From: Lepeophtheirus salmonis
Taxonomy: Eukaryota > Arthropoda > Copepoda > Siphonostomatoida > Caligidae
DNA: 64,000 nucleotides
Assembly: GCF_016086655.4 (NCBI RefSeq)
Contig: NC_052132.2
Span: 15,564,805 to 15,628,804 of the forward strand
Direction of reading: 5' to 3'
Shown here: positions 23,641 to 36,426 of the stretch, piece after piece
How the letters are laid out: every line of letters starts with the position of its first letter
Numbering within the stretch: position 1 is the stretch's first letter
The notes under the pieces: generated by a model
Databases searched by the model: none
The model's input: only the letters and a program-made list of their open reading frames with translations
Told to the model about the DNA's origin: nothing
Made by a program: the position numbers and the translations under genes

Positions 23641-24844
23641 ACAATATTGGTCAGATGAATAATTCATGAAAGCAAAGAATGAGCCATTGAAAATAGACAA
23701 ATATTCATGTCATTCTTTATCTACAAAAAGGGTAGTGAAACTTATTTCAGAGGATTCCTGTAAGGTTTACGGATATAATCTAAGATGCTTGCTAAATATT
23801 GTGGTCTAATGTGTAGATTAAGTTACTCCGGCATCCTAAAGGAGTTCATTTTTTCATAGTAGGATTAGGACTATACTAAGATATCATTTAATGATATGAT
23901 TTCTTAGTGATTACTATTTACTTATTTCTCTTTGAACGATACTTTAGGTAAACTTTGAACAAATATATCAATACTAAAATTTTTATTATTATAGGAAAGA
24001 TATAAATTCAAGATTATGTTGTAAACGTTTGGGACAAGAAGACTGAAAAATTGAACAAACAGATTCAAAACTCTCATCGAAAAATTCTCTCTTGCTTTAT
24101 CTTAAAAAAGATGCAGTTCCATCTATATTTGAGGGTATTCAAGCAATTCTATTCAAAACCAGTTCAGCTCTGATAACAACTGATTCAAGTTAGGCTATTA
24201 GGTAAAAAAAAAAAAAAAAAAATAGTAATTTGAAGCTACGGCAAACGGTCGTAGGTATTTTTGGGCTACTAATATTTTTCCTTTAGTCTTTACAGATTTC
24301 AAAATGAAAAGAATCATCAATTAAAAGCAGAAGTAACTTATTTTGAAATAATTAAAATGACCTCCTTATTAGCTATAAAAAATAAAATCAATTTTATTTG
24401 TTACTTATCTTATAAAAAAATGAGTTAATCTGGTTTTTTGCTTTATTAATGGAACAGTTCCCCCAAATTTATCACTCCCTTCAAATATTTTATAATTTAA
24501 AATTTAGATGCTGTTATCATGGTACAACTATCACTGTAGACAAATTTGAATATCTATGTCAATTTGAGAAAATTGAAATTCTTTGTCAAATAGAAAACTT
24601 AGTGGCTCTGGTTAAATCTCTCTTTTTGGACATTTTGGCGAAATAAAAGCTTGAACAATGTATGTATAACAATTATAAATTACATTAAAAATGAAGAAGT
24701 TAATTTTTAAAGAAAAATGAATTTTATAGCTGAACATTTGAACAATCTCTCAAAACCAAAACAGAGGAGACGGCAGTTTTTGGCAAGATGTATGCAATGT
24801 AAAAACTGCAGTCCTTATCGACAGAGTCGTGCACTAAATTTAGA

Positions 24845-25690
24845 ACAAACTTTGACCTCATCAAGATCCTGAACATGTGTACTATGAAAACCTTTTTTAT
24901 TTATTTAATAGCATAGATGATAATAGTATATTAATTTTCAATATGATCTCCATTGGCCTCAATTCTCCCTGGCATTAACAATTTTTCTTTATTAAGAAAA
25001 ATATTAATTTCGCATTAACGGTCATAGAGTTGGTGAAATTGATTTTACAGTCGAATTATGGTTTAAGCGTTAGCAGATCTTTTGAATATACACATTTTTT
25101 ACTAAATAAAAGATTTACAATATCTGACCTAGCTTTACATTTTTCTATGTGTTGGACTTCTTCAAGAAATAGACGCTTACTAGAAAAAAATTCAGAATTT
25201 CAAAACTGTATTAGGCCTGTGCTACTATTTAAAACCGTTATATTACTGACATTTTATCCTGTTTCAACTCTTAAATGTCAATATTTGCAAGTAAAAACGA
25301 TCATAGAGGGTGATTTTGAAGATGCCCAGCACGTTCAAGTGTCATTTTCTCGAGTTGTAAGTAAGCTAGAGAACTCACATTTGTTTTGTTTTCTAACTGA
25401 TTGTTTATGCTTTAATAAATCCCAATATGAATTAATTTCAATTATTCAATCTTCATTCTTTAATTAATTAGTAAGTGTTTAAATTTCAATGCCCACCCAT
25501 TATGTGAAAACTGTTGTTATTCTCTGAAGGGTCGGGGACTACATTTGCAACTAACTTTGACCTCCTCGAGATCCTGAAAAAATGCATTCTGAAGACTTTT
25601 TTAGTTTTATTTAATAACATAGATCCACCATAAAATATGCACCTTGCGGATAATATATTTTTTTTAATCAACTCAACTGGTTTTCATAAA
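24845..25690. repeat. Direct duplication of an unclassified segment
   Basis: ACTTTGACCTCATCAAGATC at 24851 recurs as ACTTTGACCTCCTCGAGATC at 25554. Each is followed by CCTGAA, GAAGAC/GAAAACC-like sequence, TTTATTTAATA(G/A)CATAGAT and then diverging text. Probably two ends or two copies of one repeat with a DDE transposon end (25330-25500) between them. Confidence 0.4.
25330..25500. mobile_element. Isolated terminal fragment of the same DDE transposon family
   Basis: GTGTCATTTTCTCGAGTTGT, then TATGAATTAATTTCAATTAT and TTAGTAAGTGTTTAAATTTC, match the right ends of the copies at 4573 and 46767. No transposase coding sequence remains on the left. Confidence 0.55.
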
Positions 25691-26629
25691 TCGCACTAAT
25701 AAAAATTCAGGAGTCAAATTGCAAATATTATCAAGAAAACTGTTGAATATCGCCTTTATAATGAAACCACACTACACTGACCACTACTTCTACGCTTGGG
25801 CGGTGTGTTTTTCAACTTTTTTCGAATTTCACTTACGGCTAGTGCGGAAAAAATTTGAGTTTCTAAGAAAAAAAAACTAAATACTAAAAATTTTATTACT
25901 AAATTATGTCATCTTTAAGTAGCGCATCTCGTTCAAAGTTTGAAAGGAGACATAAGTTATTTATTTACTCAATAAAGATTGAAATAACGCTTTAATCATT
26001 ATTTTGCATCTTTTAATTATCATAGACAATATACTAACCTTTCAAAATATTTATAAAGTTATTTTCTAAAGCTACCCTACGGAGCAAAAAGTAAGAATAC
26101 CACAAGAAAGTTTTCATCTTTCCTCTCTCAAAATGTAAAAAAAAAAATCATGGACGCTATGCGCGGAATAATAAATTGTCCTTAACTTTATTCTTCTTTT
26201 TTGTTTTATAAAAGAATTTTAGAAAAAAATTTGTAAAACAAGGTTTATAGGTTAAGGAAATATATATCAAAATTATTTTATGCAAATTAACTAAAAATGT
26301 CTTTTTACTAGCTATATTTACTAAGTAAAAAGTTTTTGATAGCGTAGGTAATTTTCGAAAACCATATTCCACTAATTTTACGATTAATGAGTCAAAAGTT
26401 TATCTTCTTCTCTTTGTGTCTGGATATAATACTTCTTCATTCATTCTACAGCCTGATTGCCAAGCATTATATAACAGAAAGTTATGTTGCTGCACTCTGT
26501 CTAAATAATTAAATTTATAATGCGGCAACAAACCAATATCACTGAGGTTTGTAGAGGATTCAAGAGAGAACATATTAAGTAATTACTAGAGCGTGTGTTC
26601 ATGAAAGATGGAGTGCGACAATGAGGTTT

Positions 26630-26860
26630 TACTCCGGAGGTAGCAAAAAAATTAAAAAATCTAAAGTCGTTCACAAAAAAATATTACATTTTTTGAAAAA
26701 AAAATAATCACATATCAAATTTTTGTAAAAAAAAAATTCAAAAACCCATAGCTATTCAGAAAATTAATTTTTTTTGAAAAAAAAAAATAATTGAAGAATT
26801 AAATTTTTAGGATTTAAAAAAAAAATTAAATTTGGATATTTTAGGGGGCTACAACCCTTT
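26630..26860. repeat. Repeat family D fragment
   Basis: CAAAAACCCATAGCTATTCA and AAATCTAAAGTCGTTCACAA units, ending AGGGGGCTACAACCC. The left end is not clear. Confidence 0.42.
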
Positions 26861-27785
26861 TGTAATTTAAGTCATCATACAATCATAAAACAAGGTCGGT
26901 CTTCTTCTATTATTATTAATTTGTTGATGGCGAAGAGAGTAAAATTTGCAAATTTTAACTTATTGATATACGAGACATTAAAAGAAATCAATTTCGTAAT
27001 CATCTCTTTTAGTTCCTCATTTGAGTTTTTCTACCTTTCAAATAAGCTATGACGTTATGAATTGCATCAACAATCTTAACTTTATTTGATCTCACAATAT
27101 ATACAAACTTTGAAAGTGGAAACTTCTTATGATTTTGATAAGGATAAAAAGTAAGCGTGCGTCCTGTGTTTGATGACACCTTAGAACGCTTTGCGCTACC
27201 ACACCTCTTCTTATACCGTTTTGTAAACCCACCTGAACAGGCAGCGAGAAAAGTTCTAAGAATTTTAATTTCTTTATTTTTTCTTGTTTATAAAATAGTC
27301 GTTTTTAGAAAAATACTATTTAAAGACCGCCATAACTTTGAAGGCCAAAAAACTGTTACTAGAGCCCTTTCTGAAGCCTTAAAAGTCTCAACAAAATCCA
27401 TTCATGTGTTTGAGCGTTATTAACGGACAAACACCCACATACACACAGACATTAGTATTGAATATATAAATATTGATATATAAACGAAATTGTTATAACT
27501 TATAAATCTCTAGTACAATCTCCGACAAATCATTTTAGATGACATATACACCAATGTAGTTAATTTACCTCGGAAACACATAATTAGTAAACACAGTTTC
27601 ATATTTCTTTGGAATAATTTTTAGTTTTCTTAAATAAATCTGTATTTGCATTTTTTTAAATCACACAACTTACCACGAAGTAAGAATAAAAAAATTAAAA
27701 TGGACAGTAAAATGGAGACAGATAAATTCTTATGAATAAATCAATATTCACGATAATGTACAAAAATAATTATTTAAATTTGGCT
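26861..27785. other. Region 3' of TPR without a supportable gene
   Basis: It contains the TPR 3' UTR (below 27786) and an 88-codon plus-strand frame at 27157-27423 that I do not recognise. A CACACAGACATT-type tract follows. No canonical AATAAA on the minus strand was found close to the TPR stop. Confidence 0.4.
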
Positions 27786-30700
27786 TTAAATGCTTCCACC
27801 GCTTCCAGGTGGCATTTTCATGTCAGATTCTTTAGTAAATCCTCTACCACGACCTCTGGACCTTCTTGCTCTAGCTCCACGCGTAACCCCTGGACTATTA
27901 GAAGTGTCTGAAGGAATAACAGGGGAATTCCAAACAATTGGAGCACGGCTAATTCGTGGCCGATCAATCGTTTGAACAGTAGGAATAGGAGTTGTGACTG
28001 GAATAGCAGAACTACCCTCAGAATCTATATGAAAGAAATTAGAACATATTTCTTATGTAATAATAATATATTCATTACCTTGAACTTCTGGCTCAGGAAG
28101 TTATGTTGAGGTTCTGGCTCGTCTGATTGAACGCCTTCAGGAACAATAGATCCTCCTCCATCAGAGTCATTGGCAGATTCAATTCTAGCCTGGTTTCTTT
28201 CGACAGATTCCTCAGTATCAGTGGGCGCAGAAAAAACAAATTGAGATTCCCTAGATGTAGCATTAGGAGAGGTAACAACTTCAGAAAATCCTTCATTCCG
28301 ATTTCTGGTGGCACCAAGTCTAGGTGTACTAGGAACTACACAATCTTCTAAATCAATTTTTAAAGAAGAACCTTGATGAGAAGTTGGCCTAATATCTACA
28401 TCTTCTTGAGTGTTACTTTCAGTATCAGAAACTTCAACAACGTCCTCATCATCATCAACATCAATAGGCTCCGTTTCCAATGAGACTCTGGTATTTTCAT
28501 CATCTTCTTCTAAAACTTCCTCGTCACCTTCATCCTCTTCTTCCTCTTGTTCTTCGTCATCCTCATCATCCTCTTCTTCTTCTTGAGGAGGTTCGTCCTC
28601 CGTTTCTTCCTCTTCTTGAATAACTTCTTCATCTTCTTCATCACGAATTGCCTCTTCTTCTGTATACACCATGATTTCATCTTCTACATTTTCTTGAACT
28701 TCTTCTTCACCCACTTCCTCATTATCCAAAACAACGATGGAATCTTCATGATCATCCGTCTGAAGCTCTACTTCTGTCATAGACACAGGTATGGATAATT
28801 TGGGCTTTTTGTTAGGGTCTTCATTTAAATTATCATCCCGTGATCTTTTAGGAGTAGGGGGTACCGATGCAGTCGATGATGATGTTGAGGGACCAGGTTG
28901 AGGGTTATCGTCAGATGGAACAGAAGAATGCCCGCATGGTACAACCATAGCCGTAGGAGTAGATCCGTCATCAGTATGCTCCATATTATGAGATTGATCT
29001 AATAAGCCCACATTTGGTCGTGGCACAAATTCAGAGGCTGATGGATTCAGATTGGTTATATTTGTTGAGGAAGAGGAGCTTGGGCTCACTGAAACGATGG
29101 TAGGTTGAACAGAAACTTGAGGCAGCTCTAAACTAGAAGAAGCTCTAACAACAGAGGTCGAAGCTCCACGTTGTTGAGACATTCGCATAGGTTGTACACT
29201 AACTTTCTGACGGGTAGGCTGAATGTGAGCTTGAGGTTGAACTGAAGATTGCATCGGTTTCACAGATAGTGTTTGTACATCTGGTGCTGATGCAGGAGAC
29301 ATTACTGGAGCTGAAGAAGAGCTAGAACTTGATGGTTGGGATGTTCCAGCTCCAACAGATGCATTCCCCACATTTGACTCCTGTAGTTTTTTACTCATTG
29401 TCTCCATCATTTTTTTAATACGATCTTGAAGTTTGACTTTTTCTACAGTGAGAGTTTCTATTTGATTCTCATAGTTTTCCTTAATAACTTGGTTCTCTTC
29501 AATAGTTGAGGTTGGAGCTCTAGTTTTTAAGTCATGTATTTCTTTGGACAAAGTTGAGTTTGTTTGATTGATGCGAATGATTTTTTGTCTGGCAGTTTTA
29601 AGTACTGCCCGAGCGCGTTGCTCCTTTTGTAGAGAAGCTTCACGGATTTCTTCGATTTCCTTTTCCAATTCTTCAACCTTCTTAAAAGTAGAGTTACCTC
29701 TTTTAAAGTCATTCAATTGTTCTTCAAGTTCAGCGATTTTTGTGGCAGATTCCTGAACAAGTTCATCTGCTTGTCTAAGGCGTTCTTTTAGATTATCAAC
29801 TTCAGCAGAAGAGGTCTGTGTGGAAATTGATGCCTCAGCAGATTGATAACTACTAATTTGTTTCTTAAGATTACTTATTTCATTTTCAAAATTAGCTGAA
29901 TCCGACTTCAGCTTGGTCAATTCTTTTTCTGTAGCTTCAAGTTTATCTTTGAATTGCCTTCCGATTGTACGTAACTTAGAAATTGAAGTATTTTTAGAAG
30001 TCATTTGCTCCTTAATGGTCTTATCCCTTTTGGTGGCTTCTTCTTTAAGCTTATCAATTTCCTCTTTATACGAATTTATTGAAGCTTCTAAAGATTGCTT
30101 CATGGAAAGTTCTATGGAAGACGATTTTAATTTTTCAACATCGGTTTTAGCTGATTTAAGATTGTTTTCGAGTTCAGTTACCCTTTTGAGTAAACCAATA
30201 TTTTTAAGGTTCAGGGAATTTTTCTCTTGCATCAGCTTTGAAATTTCAGCTAATTTTAATTTGATATCGTTTGATGCCTTTTCTTCCGTATTTCTTAATT
30301 TTATCGTAAGACTATTCACTTGTATGGTATTTTGCCGAACTTGAGTCTGAACCTGAGTGAGTTGTTTCTTCAGACTATTATTTTCAGTTTGGATTTTCTT
30401 TAGTTCTTCCGGATTTACTTTATTCGACTTTTCAATCAATTGAGTGGCTCTCTGCCTCCAGCGGGTTGCCTCTCCACGAAGAGTAATATTCTCTGAAGTT
30501 AGACTCTCTTCCTTACCCTCAAGAACAGAAATTTTCTTCTTCAAAGGATTGCAACTTTCAAATGAATCATTCAATTTAACTTTCAAATTTCCGACTTCCT
30601 CACTCAATCCTGTTTTTTCCTCTCTAAGAAGTCTATTGGAGTCCATAAGTGCGGATAAGGTCTCAACTTTCTGAATAAGTTCAAAATGCTTGGAAGCAGA

Positions 30701-33700
30701 CATAACAGTTGAAGATGAGTTTTCTCTCTCAAGATTTAATGCAGAAGTAGATTCTTCCAGCAGTCCTTGAATGTACTCCTTTTCAGATTTATTCCTCGCA
30801 AGTTCAGCTTGAACAATTTCATATTTTGAAGTAATAATTTCTTTTTCCTTTCTAAGATATTTGATAATTTGCATGAGCTGAGTTGAATTCCCTGCTTCCT
30901 CTTCACTAAATGATTGATTCTTTGAATCGCCGTCTTTGGAAGACTGTCGTAGAGAAGTCATTTGAGTCGTTACATTGAGCAATCTTTCATGAACAGCTTT
31001 ATTTTCTTGCTCTAAAACATCCAATTGTTCTTTAAGAGAATTTGATTCCATTCGTAGTAGCTTTTCATTGGCTTCTTTATCACACGTAATTTCTTTGAGC
31101 TTCTCTTCGGCTTGTTCCTTAGCATACAATAATTCATTAGACCTATCTTCTCGTGAAACAAGATCCTCTTTATACTTTTGGAGAAGTTGAACATTCTGAG
31201 CATGTTCCACAAGCTCTCTTTCGTATTTTGCTTGTGTCTCTGAAGCAATTGCAGATTGTTCCTCTAAAGACTTTTGAGCTTCCTCTTTTATTCGAACAGC
31301 TTCAGAATATTTACATGTTAGTTCATCTAGTTTAGTTTGAAGTACATTTATTTCTTCTTTTATGTCGTTTTCACTTCGATCAACACCCTGCCTTCGAGCA
31401 GACTCTTGCACTTTTTCTGCTTTAATTTTTTCGAGTTGAGATTCAATTGTCTTCTTTGACTCTTCAGCCTCCTTCAATCTTCTCTCATAATCCTCACGGA
31501 ACACCTTTGTTGCAGCACTGGATTCAGTTAGTCTCTTTTCAGCAGAATTTGCAAGATCCTTAAATTGGTTAACTGCTTGTCTCGCGTTTATTAATTGATC
31601 TTTCAAACTCTTTACTTCATTTTTGGATTGATTGAGTAAAAGTTCCAAGTCTCTTATTTTACCAGACGTTGGAGGATGCTGTATTGGAGTTGGAGTTGAA
31701 GAGGATCGACCAGCAAGCTCTAATTTTTCATTTGCTTCTTTCAACTCCTTTCTTACTTCTTCAATATCATTTTTCAATGTTTTTATTTCATCGTTCGCCT
31801 GAGTTTCCTTCGAAGCAGCTTCATCAAGTTTGGTACGTAGCTCCTTTTGAGTATTTTCCCAGGCACTTACGGATTCTCTAAACGCCTCAGAGTTTGCAAC
31901 CAACTTCTTCTGAATTAAAGAAATTTCCTTTGATAATCCATCGTTTTGATTTTGAAGTCTCATTTTAGCCTCATCTTCGTCTCGTTCTAAATGCAATTGA
32001 ATTTGTTTAAGATTTTGTGTTACAATTGCTGAGGATTTACGTTCTCTGTAAAATACCTCTCGTTCTTGCCCATATCTAGCTTCAGCTGCTTTGAGGGAAT
32101 CATTTTCATATTTGAGTCTTTCAAGTTTTAATTCGGATTTAGAGAGAGCGGACTGTGCTTCAAGAAGCATATTTCTAATTGAAGAAAGTGAAGACTCGTG
32201 TTTAGCGACGATTTCGCTTAGCTTTTTATTTCTTTCTTCCAAGAGATTTATCTGCGTTTGAAATGATTTAGAGTTATTTTGTAAAATTTTAAATCTTTCC
32301 GTGTTATATTCTTCTTGGGATGAGAGTTTAGCAGTCTTGGCTCTAGACTCAGATAAGTCCTTATTCACTTTTTCCAACTGAACCAAAAGTAATTTTTCGT
32401 TTTCACATTTTTCCGTTCTATAAACATTGAATTCCTTCGTTATTTCTTGAAGAATTACTTCCGTCTTTGCAAGTTTTTTCTCAACTTCAGGCGAGGCCCA
32501 TTTGTCGGGTTTTCTTTGCTCTTCTTTCTGATCAGCAACAGATTTATACAAATCACGTTGTGAAATAATATTATCAACCATTGCTTCTTGTCTGACACGA
32601 GCTTCTTTTAGCTCTTCAACCTGCTTTAGGGCTTCAACCAATTCTTTTCGTAGTTCAGAAGTTTTTTCCTCGACTAAATGAGTTTCAACAGTTTCCACTT
32701 TTTCACTAAGCTCTCGAACGACGGAAAGTAATTCCGCATTTTTAGCTTGAAGATCCTCAATATTACGGAAAGATACAAGATTGGATGTAATAACAGAATC
32801 TGCATCAACTGCTTCTACGGGCAATGATCTATTTCCAGACATAAAACTACCTCCACTTGATCTTAGAGCCTCTACTTCACTAACTAAAGTAACAATCTGT
32901 TGACTCAAATCCTTAACTTGTTGAGATAATCGTTCATTTTCTCTTTTAACACCACCTAATCTTCGAGTAGCATCTTCGGCTTCACGCTTACGTAAATCGA
33001 CTTCTTCCTGTGCTTCTTCAATTCTCTCAGTAAGTCTACTTACTGATGATACAGCTCTTTCATAATCATCTCTCTGTTGCTTGAGGATAGGAGCTCTTTC
33101 TTCTATTTCAGCCAAAATTTGATCTAAGTAAGTATTTAAACGCTGGGTCTCATCTTTTTCACAAATCAATTCTTCATTTACAGCAACTAATTGAGCATAT
33201 ATCTGTGTTAGAGTCATTCCAGGTTTCATCAATCTGGAAGCAGCAGCCGCAGAGGGACTCAAATTTTCAATACCTTCGGCACTTAATCCTAAAAAGCAAG
33301 GAGGATAAAATGTATAATGTATACATACAAGGTTACATTAAATATAATAAATATTTATCTATGATTTAAAAAAATAAAAATAAATAAAGTCTTACCTTTC
33401 GTGTTAAAATTTTTAATAAGGCTATTGGCGTTTTCTAATTCTAACTTAAGTGCTTTGATAGCTTCGTTACGCTTCTTAAGCTCAATATTATTATCAGATT
33501 TCATTTTGTCCAATTTAGCTTCAAGCTCACCATATTTTTCAGAAGACTTCTTCAACAAGGATTGTAATTCTTTGACAGCATCCTCCAGTTCATCGTGTTT
33601 TTGTTTTTCCTCTTCGGAATGATCTAAAAAAGTATCAGATAATGAATAAGGATCCCTTTATATACACTATTTAAGTTTTTACCCTTGTAAATTTGTGCTA

Positions 33701-34630
33701 ATTTAGTTTGAGCATTTAATTCCTGCTCAAAGTTATCCTTAAAGTGAATTTCTGAATCTCTCGCCTTTTTAAGAAGTTTAGCCAATTCCTCAGCGCGTTT
33801 TGAATGCATTTCAATATCTTCTTTATAAGCTTTTTCTTTGGCCTCAAAATGTCGTGCATCTTCATACTTGGAGGAGAGTTCGGCCTGAATATCCGCAAGC
33901 TGATAGACTTGTTCTCTCTTAAATGTAATGAATTCTTCATGGCTTGCTTCTATCTCGAGTTTGAGATCGGTTATAGTCTTATTGAGATAAGTCCTTTCCT
34001 CCTCCATCCTCTCTTCCTTATACTTCAAGGACACTTCCTTCGACTCCACTTCTTCCGCACGAACCAGCGCCTCACACTTGGCGTTATTGGCCGCAATGAG
34101 CTGTTCAGAAAGGGATTTCCATTCCGCATTCAGTCGATCGATCTCTTTTTGTCTCCGTTCAGCAAGATCAGCCAAATCCGAGCGCTCACTCGAGGCTCCG
34201 TCTCTTTCTCGCCGAAGACTCCCAATATCAATGTTGAGGCTGAAAAGCAAGGAGTCATTAACATCAAACAAGGAAACAAGGACTCTATTTACTTGGTGTT
34301 GGCTTCCTCCAGTTCTCCCAGTTTCCTTCTCGCCTCGGAATGCGAGACGCGGAGCTGGCAAAGTTCTTTGGAATCCGCTTCATGTTCCGCTATTTTCGCC
34401 TCGTATTTCTCTCTCACGGAATTCAAATCTGCTTCCAACTCGAAGCGACTCTGTTGAAAGGCGAGGCGCTCCTTCTCGGCCTGAGTTTGTCTCTCGCGAG
34501 TCTCTTCGTAAAAAGTGCTCCATTTTTGGGAGAGCTCCGAGCAAATCCAGGGATCCAGCTTGTCTAACAAATCCTTGCCAAACGCTCGAATCAGAGACTC
34601 GGAGTTGCTCTCGTCCTCTTCTTCATACAT
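27786..34630 (-). CDS. TPR: Nucleoprotein TPR / Megator, nuclear pore basket coiled-coil protein
   Basis: Five exons read on the minus strand: 34630-34293, 34239-33683, 33623-33396, 33288-28079 and about 28024 (or 28016)-27786. Introns are 41-107 bases. The product is about 2190 residues; human TPR and fly Megator are near 2350. Nearly all of residues 1-1675 is heptad coiled coil. The block LSPSAAAASRLMKPGMTLTQ at the start of exon 4 (from residue 384) is the conserved TPR segment. After about residue 1675 the chain is disordered and rich in S, P and Q. A bipartite basic signal (KRSRDD...KKPKL) lies near residue 1860, a long Glu/Asp tract at about 1890-1985, and an RG-rich end RRSRGRGRGF. TPR anchors the nuclear basket on NUP153 and acts in mRNA export control and MAD1 tethering. 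The first exon is less AT-rich than its surroundings. Oddity: the final junction does not keep frame with the strongest acceptor (see findings). Confidence 0.95.
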
Positions 34631-34925
34631 CCTCCTTTTCTCTTCCTACGGGTTATGCTGGGCAATGAACAATGTCAATGGTGCATCAGCTCCAGGGGAC
34701 CTTTTTTTCCTCTGCCCTCACTTTTCAAATCTTCTTAATAGTCCTTTGGCTTTAACTACGGGCTATGAGCACTTTGTACTATCTGGCTACTTTATCTTAC
34801 TAGCTTTTATTAAGTACAAACAGAAATCTACTCCCGATCAGCTAAAGAAATATTTAAATAGCCAGCCTATAGCCTTTTTCTTTTCTTTTTATTCCATCCA
34901 TCGATAATTAACTATAGATTGCTTG
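34631..34925 (-). promoter_or_regulatory. TPR 5' flank
   Basis: This is the sequence upstream of the TPR start codon. A purine-rich GGAAGAGAAAAGGAGG immediately precedes the ATG and is probably 5' UTR. I see no TATA box in a sensible position. Repeat family A begins about 400 bases further upstream, which limits the unique promoter to roughly this interval. Confidence 0.3.
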
Positions 34926-35014
34926 AGGGCGCTAATGTCGCGTAAAATCACGTCAACTGTATGATAATTAATATTGACCGTTAACTACAAATAATACGGA
35001 GGTCTTGAAGTGCT

Positions 35015-35570
35015 GGTAGTAGTACACGGTGTTACCTCGCAAACACAAAAATACACTGTGTATTTTGTTGTCAGCTGTCGATTACCTCCTCTCGCTCGAT
35101 ACGTCACGGCTATTTCATAATTTATTCTTTTTCATAAATACTCAAAGTAATAACCAATAAGTTATTCTATACTAATGCTACATTTCCAAAAGAACAGGAA
35201 TATATTTTCTTGTTGATACCTCGTCGTTTATATAATATATATGTTGCCCATTGTATTATTTATATGAAGATATTTTGGCTATCATATAATAATACAAATT
35301 AAAAGCTACGCTTTTAATAAGATATTACTAAGCAATACTATAATAATCTAAGGAATAAAATACAATGTAGATTTAAATATTACAGTATATATTTTAAAAA
35401 TGGTTAAGAAATAGTATATGACGGTGATAGTCTAGGAGTACATACGAAATTTATAGTAGTTGGTATGCATGACTTATTAGGCTAGCTACCGGATGATTTC
35501 GGGCCTTTTTTTCTTGGAGAAAAGGTTGCATGAAACAATAAAGATAACGACGTGAGTAGTGAAGAAACGA
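35015..35570 (+). mobile_element. Repeat family A, uninterrupted copy
   Basis: Begins near CACGGTGTTACCTCGC, passes TATTTTGTTGTCAGCTGTCG and TCACGGCTATTTCATAAT, and ends near CTACCGGATGATTTCGGG and ACAATAAAGATAACGACGTG. It matches 1505-2875 in the opposite orientation without the insertion. Partial copies occur at 5510-5660, 7440-7595, 12580-12835, 47540-47660, 55280-55425, 60540-60675 and 61385-61560. Confidence 0.65.
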
Positions 35571-36426
35571 AACTGACTCATCTGGTTCGAACTTCCAATC
35601 TTATAATTTTACCCGCGAATGAACCATGTAGATATGTATTTGGATTTTATTAATTTTAAACATTAATTAATTATAAGAAAATTGAATTATAATAGTAATA
35701 AACTTAATCAAATAATCTGTTCAAACACACTTTATTAACCTATTGACATCTCCAAATTCATATAATTATGGTAATAAATTATTATTACATATTGCAATTA
35801 ACATCTAAAAAAATAATGATGTTTTTAACATACCTAACAGTTTGAATGATTTTGTCAACTATTTCTTCTTTTTTAAAGGTTTCAAAAACTTATTAAAATC
35901 ATCACTCTATGCATGGATCAATTAACATCCAGATAAACTATTCGTTTTTAAAATCATGCAATCTCTCTGTTATAATTATTTATGTTTTGATTCAATAGAT
36001 AATATTCTTTTATCGTCAATTGGCTATAATTTATAAATAAAAATAAATATCATTTTGCATAGAAATTGATTATTCTTCCTAGACGTGAAATATGCCTTCT
36101 AATAGTGAGGATCCTATTTGCCACACTGGTAAAACATCGGATGGAAAGCTTAATGATAATAAAATAAGAACTTCTTCGCATAAAGTTCAAACCAGAAATT
36201 CTTACTAAATGGAAATCAGCTATACCAAAAAATTAGGTACCTGGCATAAAATACTATATATTTAATAGTGAGATTTGATGAATTTTTATATACAATTATT
36301 ATTGTTTGCATAGATGGTAAATCCGTTGATTGCTCTAAAAAGGTTGTTTTTCTCTTCATTTTGAACATGAAGATTTTGAAACAGAAACTAAATTAGAAAA
36401 AATGGAGAACCTTTAAGGAAGTATTA

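Noticed and set aside
25030..25467. 145-codon plus-strand frame
   Set aside because: Its end runs through a conserved DDE transposon terminus, it has no family resemblance, and no splice or promoter context supports it.
27157..27423. 88-codon frame after the TPR gene
   Set aside because: No resemblance to a known family and no splice context; mentioned only as unassigned sequence.
29913..30344. 143-codon plus-strand frame rich in S, L and F
   Set aside because: Antisense of the coiled-coil coding sequence, where Glu/Lys-rich codons read as Ser/Leu/Phe on the other strand.
33804..34907. Several plus-strand frames of 130-217 codons opposite TPR exons
   Set aside because: Antisense shadows of the less AT-rich TPR exons 1-3; they cross introns and lack any family motif.
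36091..36207. Short frame beginning MPSNSEDPICHTGKTSDGKL
   Set aside because: Only 38 codons, no recognisable family and no supporting context; expected by chance at this length.
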